A DNA stretch of 8,983 nt, taken from assembly GCF_000160855.1 (NCBI RefSeq), contig NZ_GG700753.1, positions 113,738 to 122,720 of the forward strand, in the 5' to 3' direction. This DNA is from Lactobacillus helveticus DSM 20075 = CGMCC 1.1877 (GTDB lineage Bacteria > Bacillota > Bacilli > Lactobacillales > Lactobacillaceae). Every line of letters starts with the position of its first letter. Within the stretch, counting starts at the first letter, position 1. A program made the position numbers and the translations under genes. Below the pieces are notes generated by a model. The model searched no databases. It was not told where the DNA came from and saw nothing but the letters and a program-made list of their open reading frames with translations. This document shows positions 1-6,749 of this stretch, piece after piece.

Positions 1-137
1 TTTATGCTTAGTTGATTTTAATTTTATATACTTTATAAACAATGAAATACATAATTATCTATACTCATCCCTATGACAAAAATACAGCTCAAAAAAGAAA
101 ACAATATTAAAATCGTTAACCAAAAAGATTTAAGCAA

Positions 138-169
138 AAGCACGTTACTAACCAACCAGTAACGTGCTT
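138..169 (-). terminator. Intrinsic terminator after the ABC-F gene
   Basis: A perfect 12-bp stem (AAGCACGTTACT pairing with AGTAACGTGCTT, 8-nt loop) begins 5 nt beyond the TAG stop of the ABC-F gene. On the minus strand it runs into a T-rich stretch. The plus side is also T-rich, so it might work in both directions. Confidence 0.85.
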
Positions 170-173
170 CTTT

Positions 174-1688
174 CTATTCTGCTATATCCAATCTCACTCT
201 TTGATCCGCCACCTGCTCAATGAAATACTCATCGTGTTCAATAAGCAGCATAGCAGGTTTGACCTTTTTCAATAATTCAATCAGTTGATCTTGATTAAAA
301 ACATCTAAATAATTAGCCGGTTCATCCCACCAATACAAGTCGGACGGTTCAACTAGCGACTTAGCCAATGCTACTCGCTTCTGTTGTCCCATACTCATTT
401 CTTCAATCAGCGTTGCAAAACTGGCTCGGGGAAAGCCCAGCTTTTTCAAATTATTCAGCAATTCTTCATAAGAAATTTTATGTTCATATGCAAAATTATG
501 TAAAGTTCCCTTATACTCTGTAAAGTCCTGTGGCAAATAAGAAATTGATAAACCATCAGCTAATTCATACTTACCTTGGTATTTAACTGTTGGTGCTTTA
601 TCTAGCAGCATTTTCAAAAAAGTCGATTTACCTGAACCATTTCGTCCTTCAAGAGAAACAACTCCATGATTTTTGACCACTAAATTTAAATCTTTAAATA
701 AACTTTTACCATCTATTTGAAGATCAAGATGTTGGATTTCAAGCAAAGTGGAATGATAGTTAGCCTTGAAATTCATGCTTAATTCAGGAATATCTTCAAT
801 GTTAGTCATTAGGCCCTGCTTAGCTTGAATCTTATGATCCATTCTATCTCGAGCGTTAATCGACTTCTTCATCATTTTGGCAGCCGCATGACCAATGGCT
901 CCTTTATTTAATCTAGTTCGCCGATTAAGAACATGCTGATATTTTCGACCAATATTTTTTCTAGCCTCTACTTTCTGGGCCCAATGATAAAATTGCTCCT
1001 TTTGCTGATGTAATTCGTTAATCTCACCCTTAAGCTTTTGATTTCTCTCGCGGTTAAACTCATCCCTCTTCTGCTTCGTATCTTCATATGCAGTAAAGTT
1101 CCCCTGATACAAATGAATCCCCGTATTTTCAATCGCCAAAATATGGTCGGTCACCTGATTCAAAAAATCACGATCGTGACTAACCACGATATAGCCCTTC
1201 TCATGATTACCTAGATAATTGCTAATCTCTTGTCTGCTATCTTCATCAAGATGATTTGTAGGTTCGTCAATCAAGGCAAAAGAATCCTTATTTGTAAAAG
1301 ACAACGCTAGTAAAACCTTAGTCTGCTCGCCGCCACTTAAAGTGTTAAACGGTTGCCATAACAAGTCTGGATTAACGTTCATCAAATTTAATTCACGGTC
1401 TAGCTCCCACTCTTCAAAATTAGTTTGCTTTTGTAACTCATATAAAGTGATGTTAGCGGGATCAGCAATTTTAATCGGATAATATGAAAAATTCAACCGG
1501 GTTTGAATGTCGCCCAGACCATGTAGTTTTCCACGCAGCAAGTTTAAAAATGTAGTCTTACCGCGACCGTTTCTGCCAACTAACCCCAGTTTCCATGTAC
1601 TATCTAGATTCAGGTTTAAATTGTTAAAAATATTCTCACTGCTGTCATCATATCTAAAAGACAAATTTGAAATTCTAATGTTGCTCAT
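174..1688 (-). CDS. Lsa/Vga-like ABC-F ribosome-protection ATPase
   Basis: This 504-residue protein has two ABC ATPase domains and no membrane segment, the ABC-F layout. Visible motifs are Walker A GRNGRGKT (38-45), signature LSGGE (117-121), Walker B with DEPTNHLD (141-148), a charged interdomain linker (about 200-310), a second Walker A GRNGSGKS (348-355), a degenerate signature MSMGQ (431-435) and DEPANYLD (455-462). GRNGRGKT and the length recall Lsa(A)-type proteins, which displace lincosamides, streptogramin A and pleuromutilins from the ribosome; which drugs this one handles cannot be read. The frame stays open 42 codons further upstream to an ATG at 1814. I chose ATG 1688 because GAGG lies 7 nt before it, the domain starts there, and the upstream extension is occupied by an attenuator. 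It is a single-gene unit with its own promoter, leader and terminator. Confidence 0.92.
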   Translation of the reverse strand: MSNIRISNLSFRYDDSSENIFNNLNLNLDSTWKLGLVGRNGRGKTTFLNLLRGKLHGLGDIQTRLNFSYYPIKIADPANITLYELQKQTNFEEWELDRELNLMNVNPDLLWQPFNTLSGGEQTKVLLALSFTNKDSFALIDEPTNHLDEDSRQEISNYLGNHEKGYIVVSHDRDFLNQVTDHILAIENTGIHLYQGNFTAYEDTKQKRDEFNRERNQKLKGEINELHQQKEQFYHWAQKVEARKNIGRKYQHVLNRRTRLNKGAIGHAAAKMMKKSINARDRMDHKIQAKQGLMTNIEDIPELSMNFKANYHSTLLEIQHLDLQIDGKSLFKDLNLVVKNHGVVSLEGRNGSGKSTFLKMLLDKAPTVKYQGKYELADGLSISYLPQDFTEYKGTLHNFAYEHKISYEELLNNLKKLGFPRASFATLIEEMSMGQQKRVALAKSLVEPSDLYWWDEPANYLDVFNQDQLIELLKKVKPAMLLIEHDEYFIEQVADQRVRLDIAE

Positions 1689-1701
1689 AAAATCGCCTCG
1701 C

Positions 1702-1737
1702 AAAAAAGAGCCCACACTTTTGACAAGTGCAGACTCT
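1702..1737 (-). terminator. Attenuator terminator in the ABC-F leader
   Basis: On the minus strand GAGTCTGCACTT pairs with AAGTGTGGGCTC (12 bp including three G-U pairs) around a GTCAA loop, followed directly by six T. It ends 2 nt before the GAGG ribosome binding site of the ABC-F gene. A terminator here would stop transcription before the coding region. It is regions 3 and 4 of the attenuator. Confidence 0.82.
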
Positions 1738-1797
1738 CCCTCATTATTTGCGCATAGAAAAAGAAGATATCGCCTGTTGCTAATCTTGTCAAAAGTG
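1715..1797 (-). promoter_or_regulatory. Antiterminator helix of the ABC-F leader
   Basis: CACTTTTGACAAG (1785-1797) is perfectly complementary over 13 bp to CTTGTCAAAAGTG (1715-1727). The right arm uses the loop and both inner arms of the terminator, so the two structures cannot coexist. The left arm can instead pair upstream: TAATCTTGCAAA (1846-1857) matches TTTGACAAGATTA (1781-1793) over 12 bp with one bulged A. This gives the order 1:2 plus 3:4 (off) or 2:3 (on). Confidence 0.75.
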
Positions 1798-1800
1798 CAT
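1789..1800 (-). CDS. Possible 3-codon leader ORF (Met-His-Phe)
   Basis: ATG CAC TTT TGA follows GGAG by 5 nt, so initiation is plausible. It lies on the left antiterminator arm. A ribosome there would block antitermination, which makes it a less natural sensor than the upstream ORF. It may be chance. Confidence 0.25.
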   Translation of the reverse strand: MHF

Positions 1801-1854
1801 AGTCTCTCCGTCATAATCTGGAATAATTATTCAACTATGCTTAAATTTGCAAGA

Positions 1855-1866
1855 TTAAAGACGCAA
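1855..1866 (-). CDS. Candidate 3-codon leader peptide Met-Arg-Leu
   Basis: TTG CGT CTT TAA is preceded by AAGGG at a 6-nt distance. It is the only start codon with a good ribosome binding site ahead of region 1. Its stop codon is the first triplet of that region, so a ribosome paused on the last codon would cover the whole of TAATCTTGCAAA. Known macrolide-arrest peptides of the ErmDL type pause at Met-Arg-Leu, usually with Arg next; here a stop codon follows. The TTG start and the tiny size keep this a hypothesis. Confidence 0.4.
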   Translation of the reverse strand: MRL

Positions 1867-1910
1867 CGGCGACCCTTCTTTCTATAAAATGAATTTCAAT
1901 TGATGAAGTA

Positions 1911-1939
1911 ATAATATCACGACACTTTATAAATTACAA
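1911..1939 (-). promoter_or_regulatory. Promoter for the ABC-F gene
   Basis: On the minus strand TTGTAA (-35, 1934-1939) and TATTAT (-10, 1911-1916) are separated by exactly 17 nt. Transcription would start near 1904 and give a leader of about 215 nt containing the whole attenuator. The rest of the gap up to 2011 holds no gene, and no strong terminator for the DUF3021 gene is visible there. Confidence 0.6.
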
Positions 1940-2011
1940 GCTTATACTCTAAAATGTTATTATGATACATTTAGTGAAAATAACTAGCTGTCTCAACATA
2001 AAAGACTATCA

Positions 2012-2440
2012 TTATTTACTGTTCTCCAATCTCTGATTGATTTTCTTAACATCTTTCCACAAATGCCAGAAATATAACCCATAGGCAATAACATACATAA
2101 TTACAAAACTAGCAAATGCACTAAATACCAACGTCCAAGAAAACTGCCAATTATTAAGATAAAGATTTAAAAGCAACCACGCCGCAAAACAAACGAAGAA
2201 ATTAACCACTACCTGCTTTCTCAATGACCATTGATCTTTATCAAAAATCCAACTAGCAAGATAGAAAAATACGCCAATCAAAAATGAAGCTACCAGCCAA
2301 AAAAGAAAACTTGATACAAACATCTTTGCATTTTCAACACTTTGCCCATTAACCGAAAGCACCAAATCAACCGCCATCCAAATCATGCCAATTCCGATTC
2401 CTACCAACCCACTTATAACCATATTTTTAAAAGTTTTCAT
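2012..2440 (-). CDS. DUF3021-family four-helix membrane protein
   Basis: This 142-residue protein is very hydrophobic, with four likely membrane helices at about 6-28, 42-65, 78-95 and 103-125. It ends in a short basic cytoplasmic tail with KKINQR. The helix pattern, length and position directly after a LytTR regulator match DUF3021 proteins. In described LytTR regulatory systems (for example HdrRM and BrsRM of Streptococcus mutans) the membrane partner restrains its LytTR regulator, so this is probably an inhibitor or sensor; that role is inferred. Its ATG overlaps the regulator's TGA (ATGA), so the two are translationally coupled, with GAGAGG inside the upstream gene as ribosome binding site. 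No signal peptide or enzyme motif is visible. Confidence 0.82.
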   Translation of the reverse strand: MKTFKNMVISGLVGIGIGMIWMAVDLVLSVNGQSVENAKMFVSSFLFWLVASFLIGVFFYLASWIFDKDQWSLRKQVVVNFFVCFAAWLLLNLYLNNWQFSWTLVFSAFASFVIMYVIAYGLYFWHLWKDVKKINQRLENSK

Positions 2441-2871
2441 AGCCCTAACCTCTCTTTCAAATCTTTGATTCTACGCCGAGAAACTTGTACCCTTATCTTA
2501 TTTGTCAAAATTGCATCAATATTGCCATTGTTCAATATTTGCAAGTGATCTAATTGATGATAATTAATAATCGCACCTCGCGAGACGGCGATGAATTCAT
2601 GCGGCAATAAATTTTTAACCTGATACAAACGAGCCTTATACAAGTAAATATTGTCTGCAGTGTAAATTTTAGTTTTTTCCTCCTCGACTTGAATTAAAGC
2701 AATTTTTGAAAAATTGACTGGAAAAGCATCCCCATTTTTAAAGCACCAAAGAAAATCCTGTTTTGAATTCAACTCTTTTGTAATTCGACTAATCTTATCA
2801 GTCATTTTCTTTAACCAAAACTCTGCCTTTTCCTCCTGAAGACTTTCATCAATATTGAACTTAACCTTCAT
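2437..2871 (-). CDS. LytTR-domain DNA-binding regulator
   Basis: The protein has 144 residues. The first 45 or so are a charged helical segment and the rest is a LytTR domain. Diagnostic stretches are FIAVSRGAIINYHQLDHLQ (about 93-111) and a C-terminal block with VSRRRIKDL (130-138). There is no receiver domain, so it is not a standard two-component regulator. It would bind paired direct repeats and control transcription together with the DUF3021 protein it overlaps. An ATG two codons upstream (2877) leaves only 2 nt after AGGAGG (2880-2885). ATG 2871 has an ideal 8 nt, so I chose it. A direct repeat of 21-bp period upstream suggests autoregulation. Other targets cannot be seen from this window. 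Confidence 0.88.
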   Translation of the reverse strand: MKVKFNIDESLQEEKAEFWLKKMTDKISRITKELNSKQDFLWCFKNGDAFPVNFSKIALIQVEEEKTKIYTADNIYLYKARLYQVKNLLPHEFIAVSRGAIINYHQLDHLQILNNGNIDAILTNKIRVQVSRRRIKDLKERLGL

Positions 2872-2897
2872 TTGCATCCCCTCCTGACTTTGTTACC

Positions 2898-2926
2898 AGT
2901 ATATGCTCTTTTGACGTTAATACCAG
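2898..2926 (-). promoter_or_regulatory. Weak -35 promoter of the LytTR operon
   Basis: TATACT (2898-2903) is a fair -10 placed about 20 nt before the ribosome binding site. The hexamer 17 nt further upstream (CTGGTA) is a poor -35. This pattern suits an activator-dependent promoter. Confidence 0.5.
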
Positions 2927-2934
2927 TCATTTCA

Positions 2935-2965
2935 GGTAAGTGGTAGTTCTAGGGCGGTAAATGGT
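2935..2965 (-). promoter_or_regulatory. Direct repeat, likely LytTR operator
   Basis: ACCATTTACC (2956-2965) and ACCACTTACC (2935-2944) on the minus strand differ at one position. Their starts are 21 nt apart, two helical turns. LytTR regulators bind about 9-bp direct repeats with 12-bp spacers, the same 21-bp period. The pair would lie about 44-74 bp upstream of the predicted start site, a normal activator position. Confidence 0.6.
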
Positions 2966-2976
2966 TATTTATAAAC

Positions 2977-3001
2977 AAAAAAAGCGAGATTTTCATCTCA
3001 C
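2977..3001 (-). terminator. Intrinsic terminator after the HAM1-like gene
   Basis: GTGAGAT and ATCTCGC form a 7-bp stem closed by a GAAA tetraloop, followed by seven T on the minus strand. It lies 55 nt past the HAM1-like stop codon and separates that gene from the LytTR operon. Confidence 0.8.
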
Positions 3002-3055
3002 CTTTCAATATCTAATCCTTTATTTTTATCTAGTAGTTACCTGCTTTTGTGCTTG

Positions 3056-3643
3056 TCACCAACTTGGTAAATTTGCGAGCAATCTATCTAATGCAGCTCT
3101 ACGCTGTGACACTTGATTTCTTTCATCAATATTCATCTCGCCAAATGTCTTACCTAGCCCCGGAACAACGAATGAAGAATCATAAACATAAGTACTATTG
3201 CCAAAAGGATATTTTGCAATCACGCCGCTAATTCGACCAGAGCTAACAATATCATTATCTTCTTGACCAGGCCAACTGAAAGCAAAAGTCGTGTAATAAC
3301 TGGCCGTTCTTTTTTCACTAGGTACTCCACCTAAATAGCCAAGCAGTCTTTCCTTATAATCTTGACCATTATGATGATAAGGTAAAATCTCTAACGAATT
3401 GAACAAATAATCAACACTTAGTCCAGAACTTTCAGATAATGTTGGCAACTTGGTATACTCAGCCAAGCGATGAGCCGTATTTCTCGCATTATTCAAAAAT
3501 GTTTCCTCAGAATACGACTTTTGCGGCGCATAATCTATTGAAGATAATCCGATGACTTCAATATCTAGATTTAATTCACCTAAAATTTCTTGTAAATCGT
3601 TTACTTTATCTTGATCGTAAGTTGTATATAATAATTTATCCAT
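3056..3643 (-). CDS. HAM1/RdgB-like protein with altered active site
   Basis: This 195-residue protein follows the fold order of RdgB/HAM1 pyrophosphatases, which hydrolyse dITP, XTP and dUTP. It keeps YTTYDQDK near the N-terminus (about 6-13), EETFLNNARNTA (46-57), SGLSVDYL (73-80), a late GKTFGEM block (164-170) and SQRRAAL (179-185). Key positions differ from the family pattern: DDSGL reads ESSGL (71-75), so the usual catalytic Asp is Ser; NAxxKA has Thr for Lys; SHR reads SQR; FGYDP reads YVYDS. It may be inactive, or act on another substrate. ATG 3643 has GGAG 9 nt upstream. The in-frame ATG at 3664 has no ribosome binding site. It is a monocistronic unit with its own promoter and terminator. 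A canonical paralogue probably lies elsewhere in the genome, which I cannot check. Confidence 0.8.
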   Translation of the reverse strand: MDKLLYTTYDQDKVNDLQEILGELNLDIEVIGLSSIDYAPQKSYSEETFLNNARNTAHRLAEYTKLPTLSESSGLSVDYLFNSLEILPYHHNGQDYKERLLGYLGGVPSEKRTASYYTTFAFSWPGQEDNDIVSSGRISGVIAKYPFGNSTYVYDSSFVVPGLGKTFGEMNIDERNQVSQRRAALDRLLANLPSW

Positions 3644-3681
3644 TTTCTTTTTCTCCACTCTCATTTAAAAGCTCTGTTTGT

Positions 3682-3711
3682 TTTATACCAATTTTATGTA
3701 TCCGGTATCAA
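3682..3711 (-). promoter_or_regulatory. Promoter for the HAM1-like gene
   Basis: TTGATA (3706-3711) and TATAAA (3682-3687) are 18 nt apart on the minus strand, about 40 nt upstream of the chosen ATG. Both hexamers are close to consensus. Confidence 0.6.
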
Positions 3712-3884
3712 GATACAGTTTCATTGTCTAATCTTTGTGAAGTAGAGTCAAGAATAATGGGCTGTGTTACTGGCCTTTATTATCGATATTGGCTTATTAA
3801 CGTACTTTATTTATATTACTCATATGTTGCTTGTGAAGTTTTAAATACTAAGCGTTTAATTTTATCTAGACCAATTGAAAAACA
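3712..3884. other. Gap without a recognisable gene
   Basis: Between the HAM1-like promoter and the hairpin at 3885 I see no gene with a ribosome binding site on either strand. A plus-strand frame from ATG 3757 runs 44 codons and stops just before the hairpin. It has no Shine-Dalgarno, and its product is rich in Tyr and Leu and matches nothing I know. The stretch could be the remnant of a lost gene. Confidence 0.5.
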
Positions 3885-3911
3885 GACATAGAATTTTAAA
3901 AATTCTATGTC
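3885..3911 (-). terminator. Near-perfect palindrome, terminator of DUF3923-like gene
   Basis: GACATAGAATTTT (3885-3897) is an exact reverse complement of 3899-3911. On the minus strand it lies 22 nt past the stop at 3934 and is soon followed by TGTTTTTC. It is AT-rich but long, and could act from both sides. Confidence 0.65.
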
Positions 3912-3933
3912 CATTTTGATGAGTAATTTTATA

Positions 3934-4146
3934 CTAAATATTTTGTCTTTTCCGCACAATCAAAAGCCAAATAAGATGTCCAACTAAAACAATTAATGCA
4001 AATACAGCCAGCACTGCTAAATTTATCAACTTAATTGGCATCGTTTGAACTACGCCGGCACCGTCCACGTGTCGCATCATAATGAAAATTGCCAAAAGTA
4101 TGAATAAAATAAGCCAAATTACACTACTAATTTTTAAAGCTTTCAT
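3934..4146 (-). CDS. Small two-helix membrane protein, DUF3923-like
   Basis: The 70-residue product has two hydrophobic helices (about 6-24 and 41-64), a short loop with HVDGAGVVQTMPIKL (26-40) and a basic C-terminal end RKRQN. The VDGAG-V-QT-P-KL loop and the two-helix plan resemble DUF3923, an uncharacterised family of small Firmicute membrane proteins. No function is known to me. The start is uncertain. ATG 4146 fits the family's start, but its GAGGG is about 13 nt away. In-frame ATGs further up (4176, 4191, 4209) have no ribosome binding site, and the region just above them is the uvrA terminator. A possible extended -10 (TGATAATAT) lies within 4175-4190. The gene is probably transcribed alone, between two terminators. 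Confidence 0.65.
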   Translation of the reverse strand: MKALKISSVIWLILFILLAIFIMMRHVDGAGVVQTMPIKLINLAVLAVFALIVLVGHLIWLLIVRKRQNI

Positions 4147-4195
4147 TTCTATTTGTCTTCCCTCAATTTTGTACATATTATCACTAGTCATACAC

Positions 4196-4220
4196 AAAAA
4201 CGAGTCCAAAAAAGACTCAT
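4196..4220 (-). terminator. Terminator after the uvrA-like gene
   Basis: On the minus strand GAGTC and GACTC pair around a T-rich loop, with further A-T pairs beyond one mismatch, and run straight into five T. The hairpin starts about 10 nt past the TAG at 4230. It would end the multi-gene unit that begins near 8500. Confidence 0.7.
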
Positions 4221-4229
4221 TTTTCTTAT

Positions 4230-6734
4230 CTATTCAAATTGCTTCCAATAATCAGCCAAATACCGTGTAGTTAAACTATCTGGATGCTTGACTAATTCTC
4301 GTGGCATCCCTTCAGCCACGATTCTACCACCAGCTTTACCGCCGTGTGGTCCTAGATCCAAAATATAATCGCTATTAACAATTAAATTCAAATCATGTGT
4401 GATTGTAAGAATGGTTGCACCTTGATCAAGCAATTTTTGCATTACGGTTACCAAAACCTTCACATCTAAGGGATGCAAACCGATCGTTGGTTCATCGAAG
4501 ACAAACAAAGTATCATCTTGCTTATGACTCAAATGAGTAACCAGCTTCAATCTTTGTGCTTCACCACCAGATAAAGTTGGTGTACTTTCACCTAAATGCA
4601 AGTAATCCAAACCGACTTCTTTTAACAATTTCAATTCTCGTTCAATCTTCGGTGCCTTTTTGAACACAGGTAGTGCTTCATTAATATCTAAATTAAGCAC
4701 ATCAACAATTGACATTCCGTGCCACTTTACTTGTTGAATCGCTGGATTATAACGTTCACCATGGCAAGTAGGACAAGTCTGCTGCATATCTGGCAAAAAT
4801 TGAATATCTAACGTCACAATTCCCGTTCCACCACAAGTTGGGCAAGCTCCTTCTTTATTGTTATAAGAGAAGTAGCTTGGCGTGTAATGCTTTTCTTTTG
4901 CTAGTGGCTGCCGAGCAAAAAGCTTACGCAGATTATCCATGATTGAAGTATATGTTGCTACAGTTGAACGGGTACTCTTACCAATCGGAGTCGCATCAAC
5001 ACTAACTACATTATGAACCGGTGAAGAGAATTTCTTAATTTGTTTAGGTAACTTCTCGCCCTTTGCCTGTGCCTCAATAGCCGGAACTAAGGAATCCAAA
5101 ATCAAACTGGTCTTACCTGCTCCAGAAAAGCCTGTCACTGCAGTAATTTGATTAACTGGAATACCAGCTTTAATATCATGTAAGTTGAAATAATGCTCTA
5201 TTTCAAATTTTATTTGATCGCTATTAATCTTATCAGTCGTTTTTCTTGCCATCAAATCAGCTTTACCATTTAAATATGGTGCAATCAAAGATTTTTTATT
5301 ATCTTCTAATTCTCGAGGCGTACCTTGAGCTAGAATTTGACCACCTTGTTCACCAGATCCTGGTCCGATTTCGATGATTTCATCGGCTGCCTTAATAATA
5401 TCGACATTATGATCAACCACGACCAAAGAATTGCCTTGATCAACTAATTTGCGCAAAACCTTAATCAAACCATCGACGTTAGCGGGATGGAGCCCAATTG
5501 ATGGTTCATCTAATACATAAAGAACGCCAGTAGTTTCTGTTCTTAAAGTTCTGGCCAATTGGATTCGTTGCAATTCACCGGTTGAAAGTGTATTTCCTGC
5601 TCGAGCCATAGTCAAATAATCTAAGCCCAAATCAAGCAATGGCTGCAAATTATTGATAAATTCCTTGATCAATAAAGATGCCATCTGGTGCATCTCTTCC
5701 GGTAATTTGGCTAAAACTTCTTTACTCCAAGCAGGCAAATCACCTAGTTGCATATGTTCAACTTCATCAATATTCTTGCCATTAACTAATTGCTTGAGTA
5801 ATTCAGGACGAAGCCGTGTACCATGACAAACAGGACAAGTTGAATAAGTGAAGAATTCGGCGATTCTCTTTTGTGCACGTTCACTCTTGCTACTCTTGGC
5901 TGAACGAAGAACTGCCTGGTGAGCATTTTCATAAAGAGCATTAAAGTCATGAAACACACGGCCAGTGCCTGATAAAAAGTCCATCTTATATTTCTTTTCT
6001 GGACCATTTAAGACAAAGTCTTTTTCTTTATCAGTTAAATCTTTAAATGGAACATTGATACGAACTCCTGCATGCTCTGCCACACTAGGCATGAAATTAC
6101 GCCCTGGTAAGGACCACGAAGCAACTGCGCCGTCTTCAATTGATAAGTTTTCATCAGCGATCAATTTATTTTCATCAAGTTGACGCACCTTGCCTGTACC
6201 GCCACATTCAGTACATGCACCGTCTGAATTAAATGCAAATTCTTCAGCGCTTGGGACATAAAACTTTACGCCACAAGTTGGACAAGTGATTCGTCCCATT
6301 TCTTCGCCGGATTTCGACATTGCTTCAGCTATTGCCAGACTTGGTGCAACTCGGTGACCATTAGGACAGATAGGTGAACCAAGTCGTGAAAAAATCAAGC
6401 GCAAGACATTAAAAGTTTCAGTTGTTGTACCAACATTTGCTCTTTCATTAGGAACACTGGGACGCTGACGCAGAGCCAATGCTGACGGAATATGCTTAAC
6501 CGAAGTAACATCAGCTTGTGCCCCCTGCTTAATTCGTCTTCTCATATATGTAGAAAGTGCATCAAGATACCGGCGCGATCCTTCTTCATAAAGAATTCCC
6601 ATAGCTAGGGATGATTTCCCCGATCCAGACAATCCTGAAATAGCTACAAACTTATGCAGCAGAATATTGACGTCAATATTTTTTAAGTTGTGAACTTTTG
6701 CTCCTCTAACTTCAATTTGCTTTGGTAATGCCAT
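4230..6734 (-). CDS. uvrA: UvrA paralogue (UvrA2/DrrC type) lacking the UvrB-binding domain
   Basis: This 834-residue protein has the duplicated ABC plan of UvrA: Walker A GLSGSGKS (34-41), signature LSTGE (383-387), Walker B LDEPS (408-412), second Walker A GFSGAGKT (535-542), LSGGE (721-725) and FDEPT (746-750). Cys pairs for zinc modules lie at 151/154 with 174/177, at 300/303, and at 631/634 with 654/657. True UvrA is about 940 residues. Here only some 27 residues separate PICPNGH (121-127) from CPTCG (151-155), where the UvrB-binding domain normally sits. That matches UvrA2 and the daunorubicin-resistance protein DrrC, thought to release drugs bound to DNA rather than to start excision repair. 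LSTGE in place of LSGGE at the first signature also fits that class. GAAGGG precedes the ATG by 5 nt. The acetyltransferase gene ends 15 nt upstream, so the two are cotranscribed. Confidence 0.93.
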   Translation of the reverse strand: MALPKQIEVRGAKVHNLKNIDVNILLHKFVAISGLSGSGKSSLAMGILYEEGSRRYLDALSTYMRRRIKQGAQADVTSVKHIPSALALRQRPSVPNERANVGTTTETFNVLRLIFSRLGSPICPNGHRVAPSLAIAEAMSKSGEEMGRITCPTCGVKFYVPSAEEFAFNSDGACTECGGTGKVRQLDENKLIADENLSIEDGAVASWSLPGRNFMPSVAEHAGVRINVPFKDLTDKEKDFVLNGPEKKYKMDFLSGTGRVFHDFNALYENAHQAVLRSAKSSKSERAQKRIAEFFTYSTCPVCHGTRLRPELLKQLVNGKNIDEVEHMQLGDLPAWSKEVLAKLPEEMHQMASLLIKEFINNLQPLLDLGLDYLTMARAGNTLSTGELQRIQLARTLRTETTGVLYVLDEPSIGLHPANVDGLIKVLRKLVDQGNSLVVVDHNVDIIKAADEIIEIGPGSGEQGGQILAQGTPRELEDNKKSLIAPYLNGKADLMARKTTDKINSDQIKFEIEHYFNLHDIKAGIPVNQITAVTGFSGAGKTSLILDSLVPAIEAQAKGEKLPKQIKKFSSPVHNVVSVDATPIGKSTRSTVATYTSIMDNLRKLFARQPLAKEKHYTPSYFSYNNKEGACPTCGGTGIVTLDIQFLPDMQQTCPTCHGERYNPAIQQVKWHGMSIVDVLNLDINEALPVFKKAPKIERELKLLKEVGLDYLHLGESTPTLSGGEAQRLKLVTHLSHKQDDTLFVFDEPTIGLHPLDVKVLVTVMQKLLDQGATILTITHDLNLIVNSDYILDLGPHGGKAGGRIVAEGMPRELVKHPDSLTTRYLADYWKQFE

Positions 6735-6749
6735 AATATCCCTTCTTAA

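Noticed and set aside
1..137. Short hydrophobic minus-strand frame downstream of the ABC-F terminator, and a 29-codon plus-strand frame at 73
   Set aside because: The hydrophobic frame has no ribosome binding site and starts inside the terminator tail; a type I toxin peptide was considered. The plus frame also lacks a Shine-Dalgarno.
1689..1814. N-terminal extension of the ABC-F protein by 42 residues to ATG 1814
   Set aside because: There is no ribosome binding site at 1814, and the stretch encodes the attenuator hairpins. The ABC domain begins normally at 1688.
1507..1887. Plus-strand frame of 126 codons
   Set aside because: It is antisense to the ABC-F gene and its leader, has no ribosome binding site, and its product resembles no family.
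1984..2003. Hairpin after the DUF3021 gene as a terminator
   Set aside because: The stem is only about 4 bp with a long loop and has no clean T-run.
5786..6183. Frames on both strands inside the uvrA-like gene
   Set aside because: They lie within a fully supported coding sequence in other frames and have no independent support.
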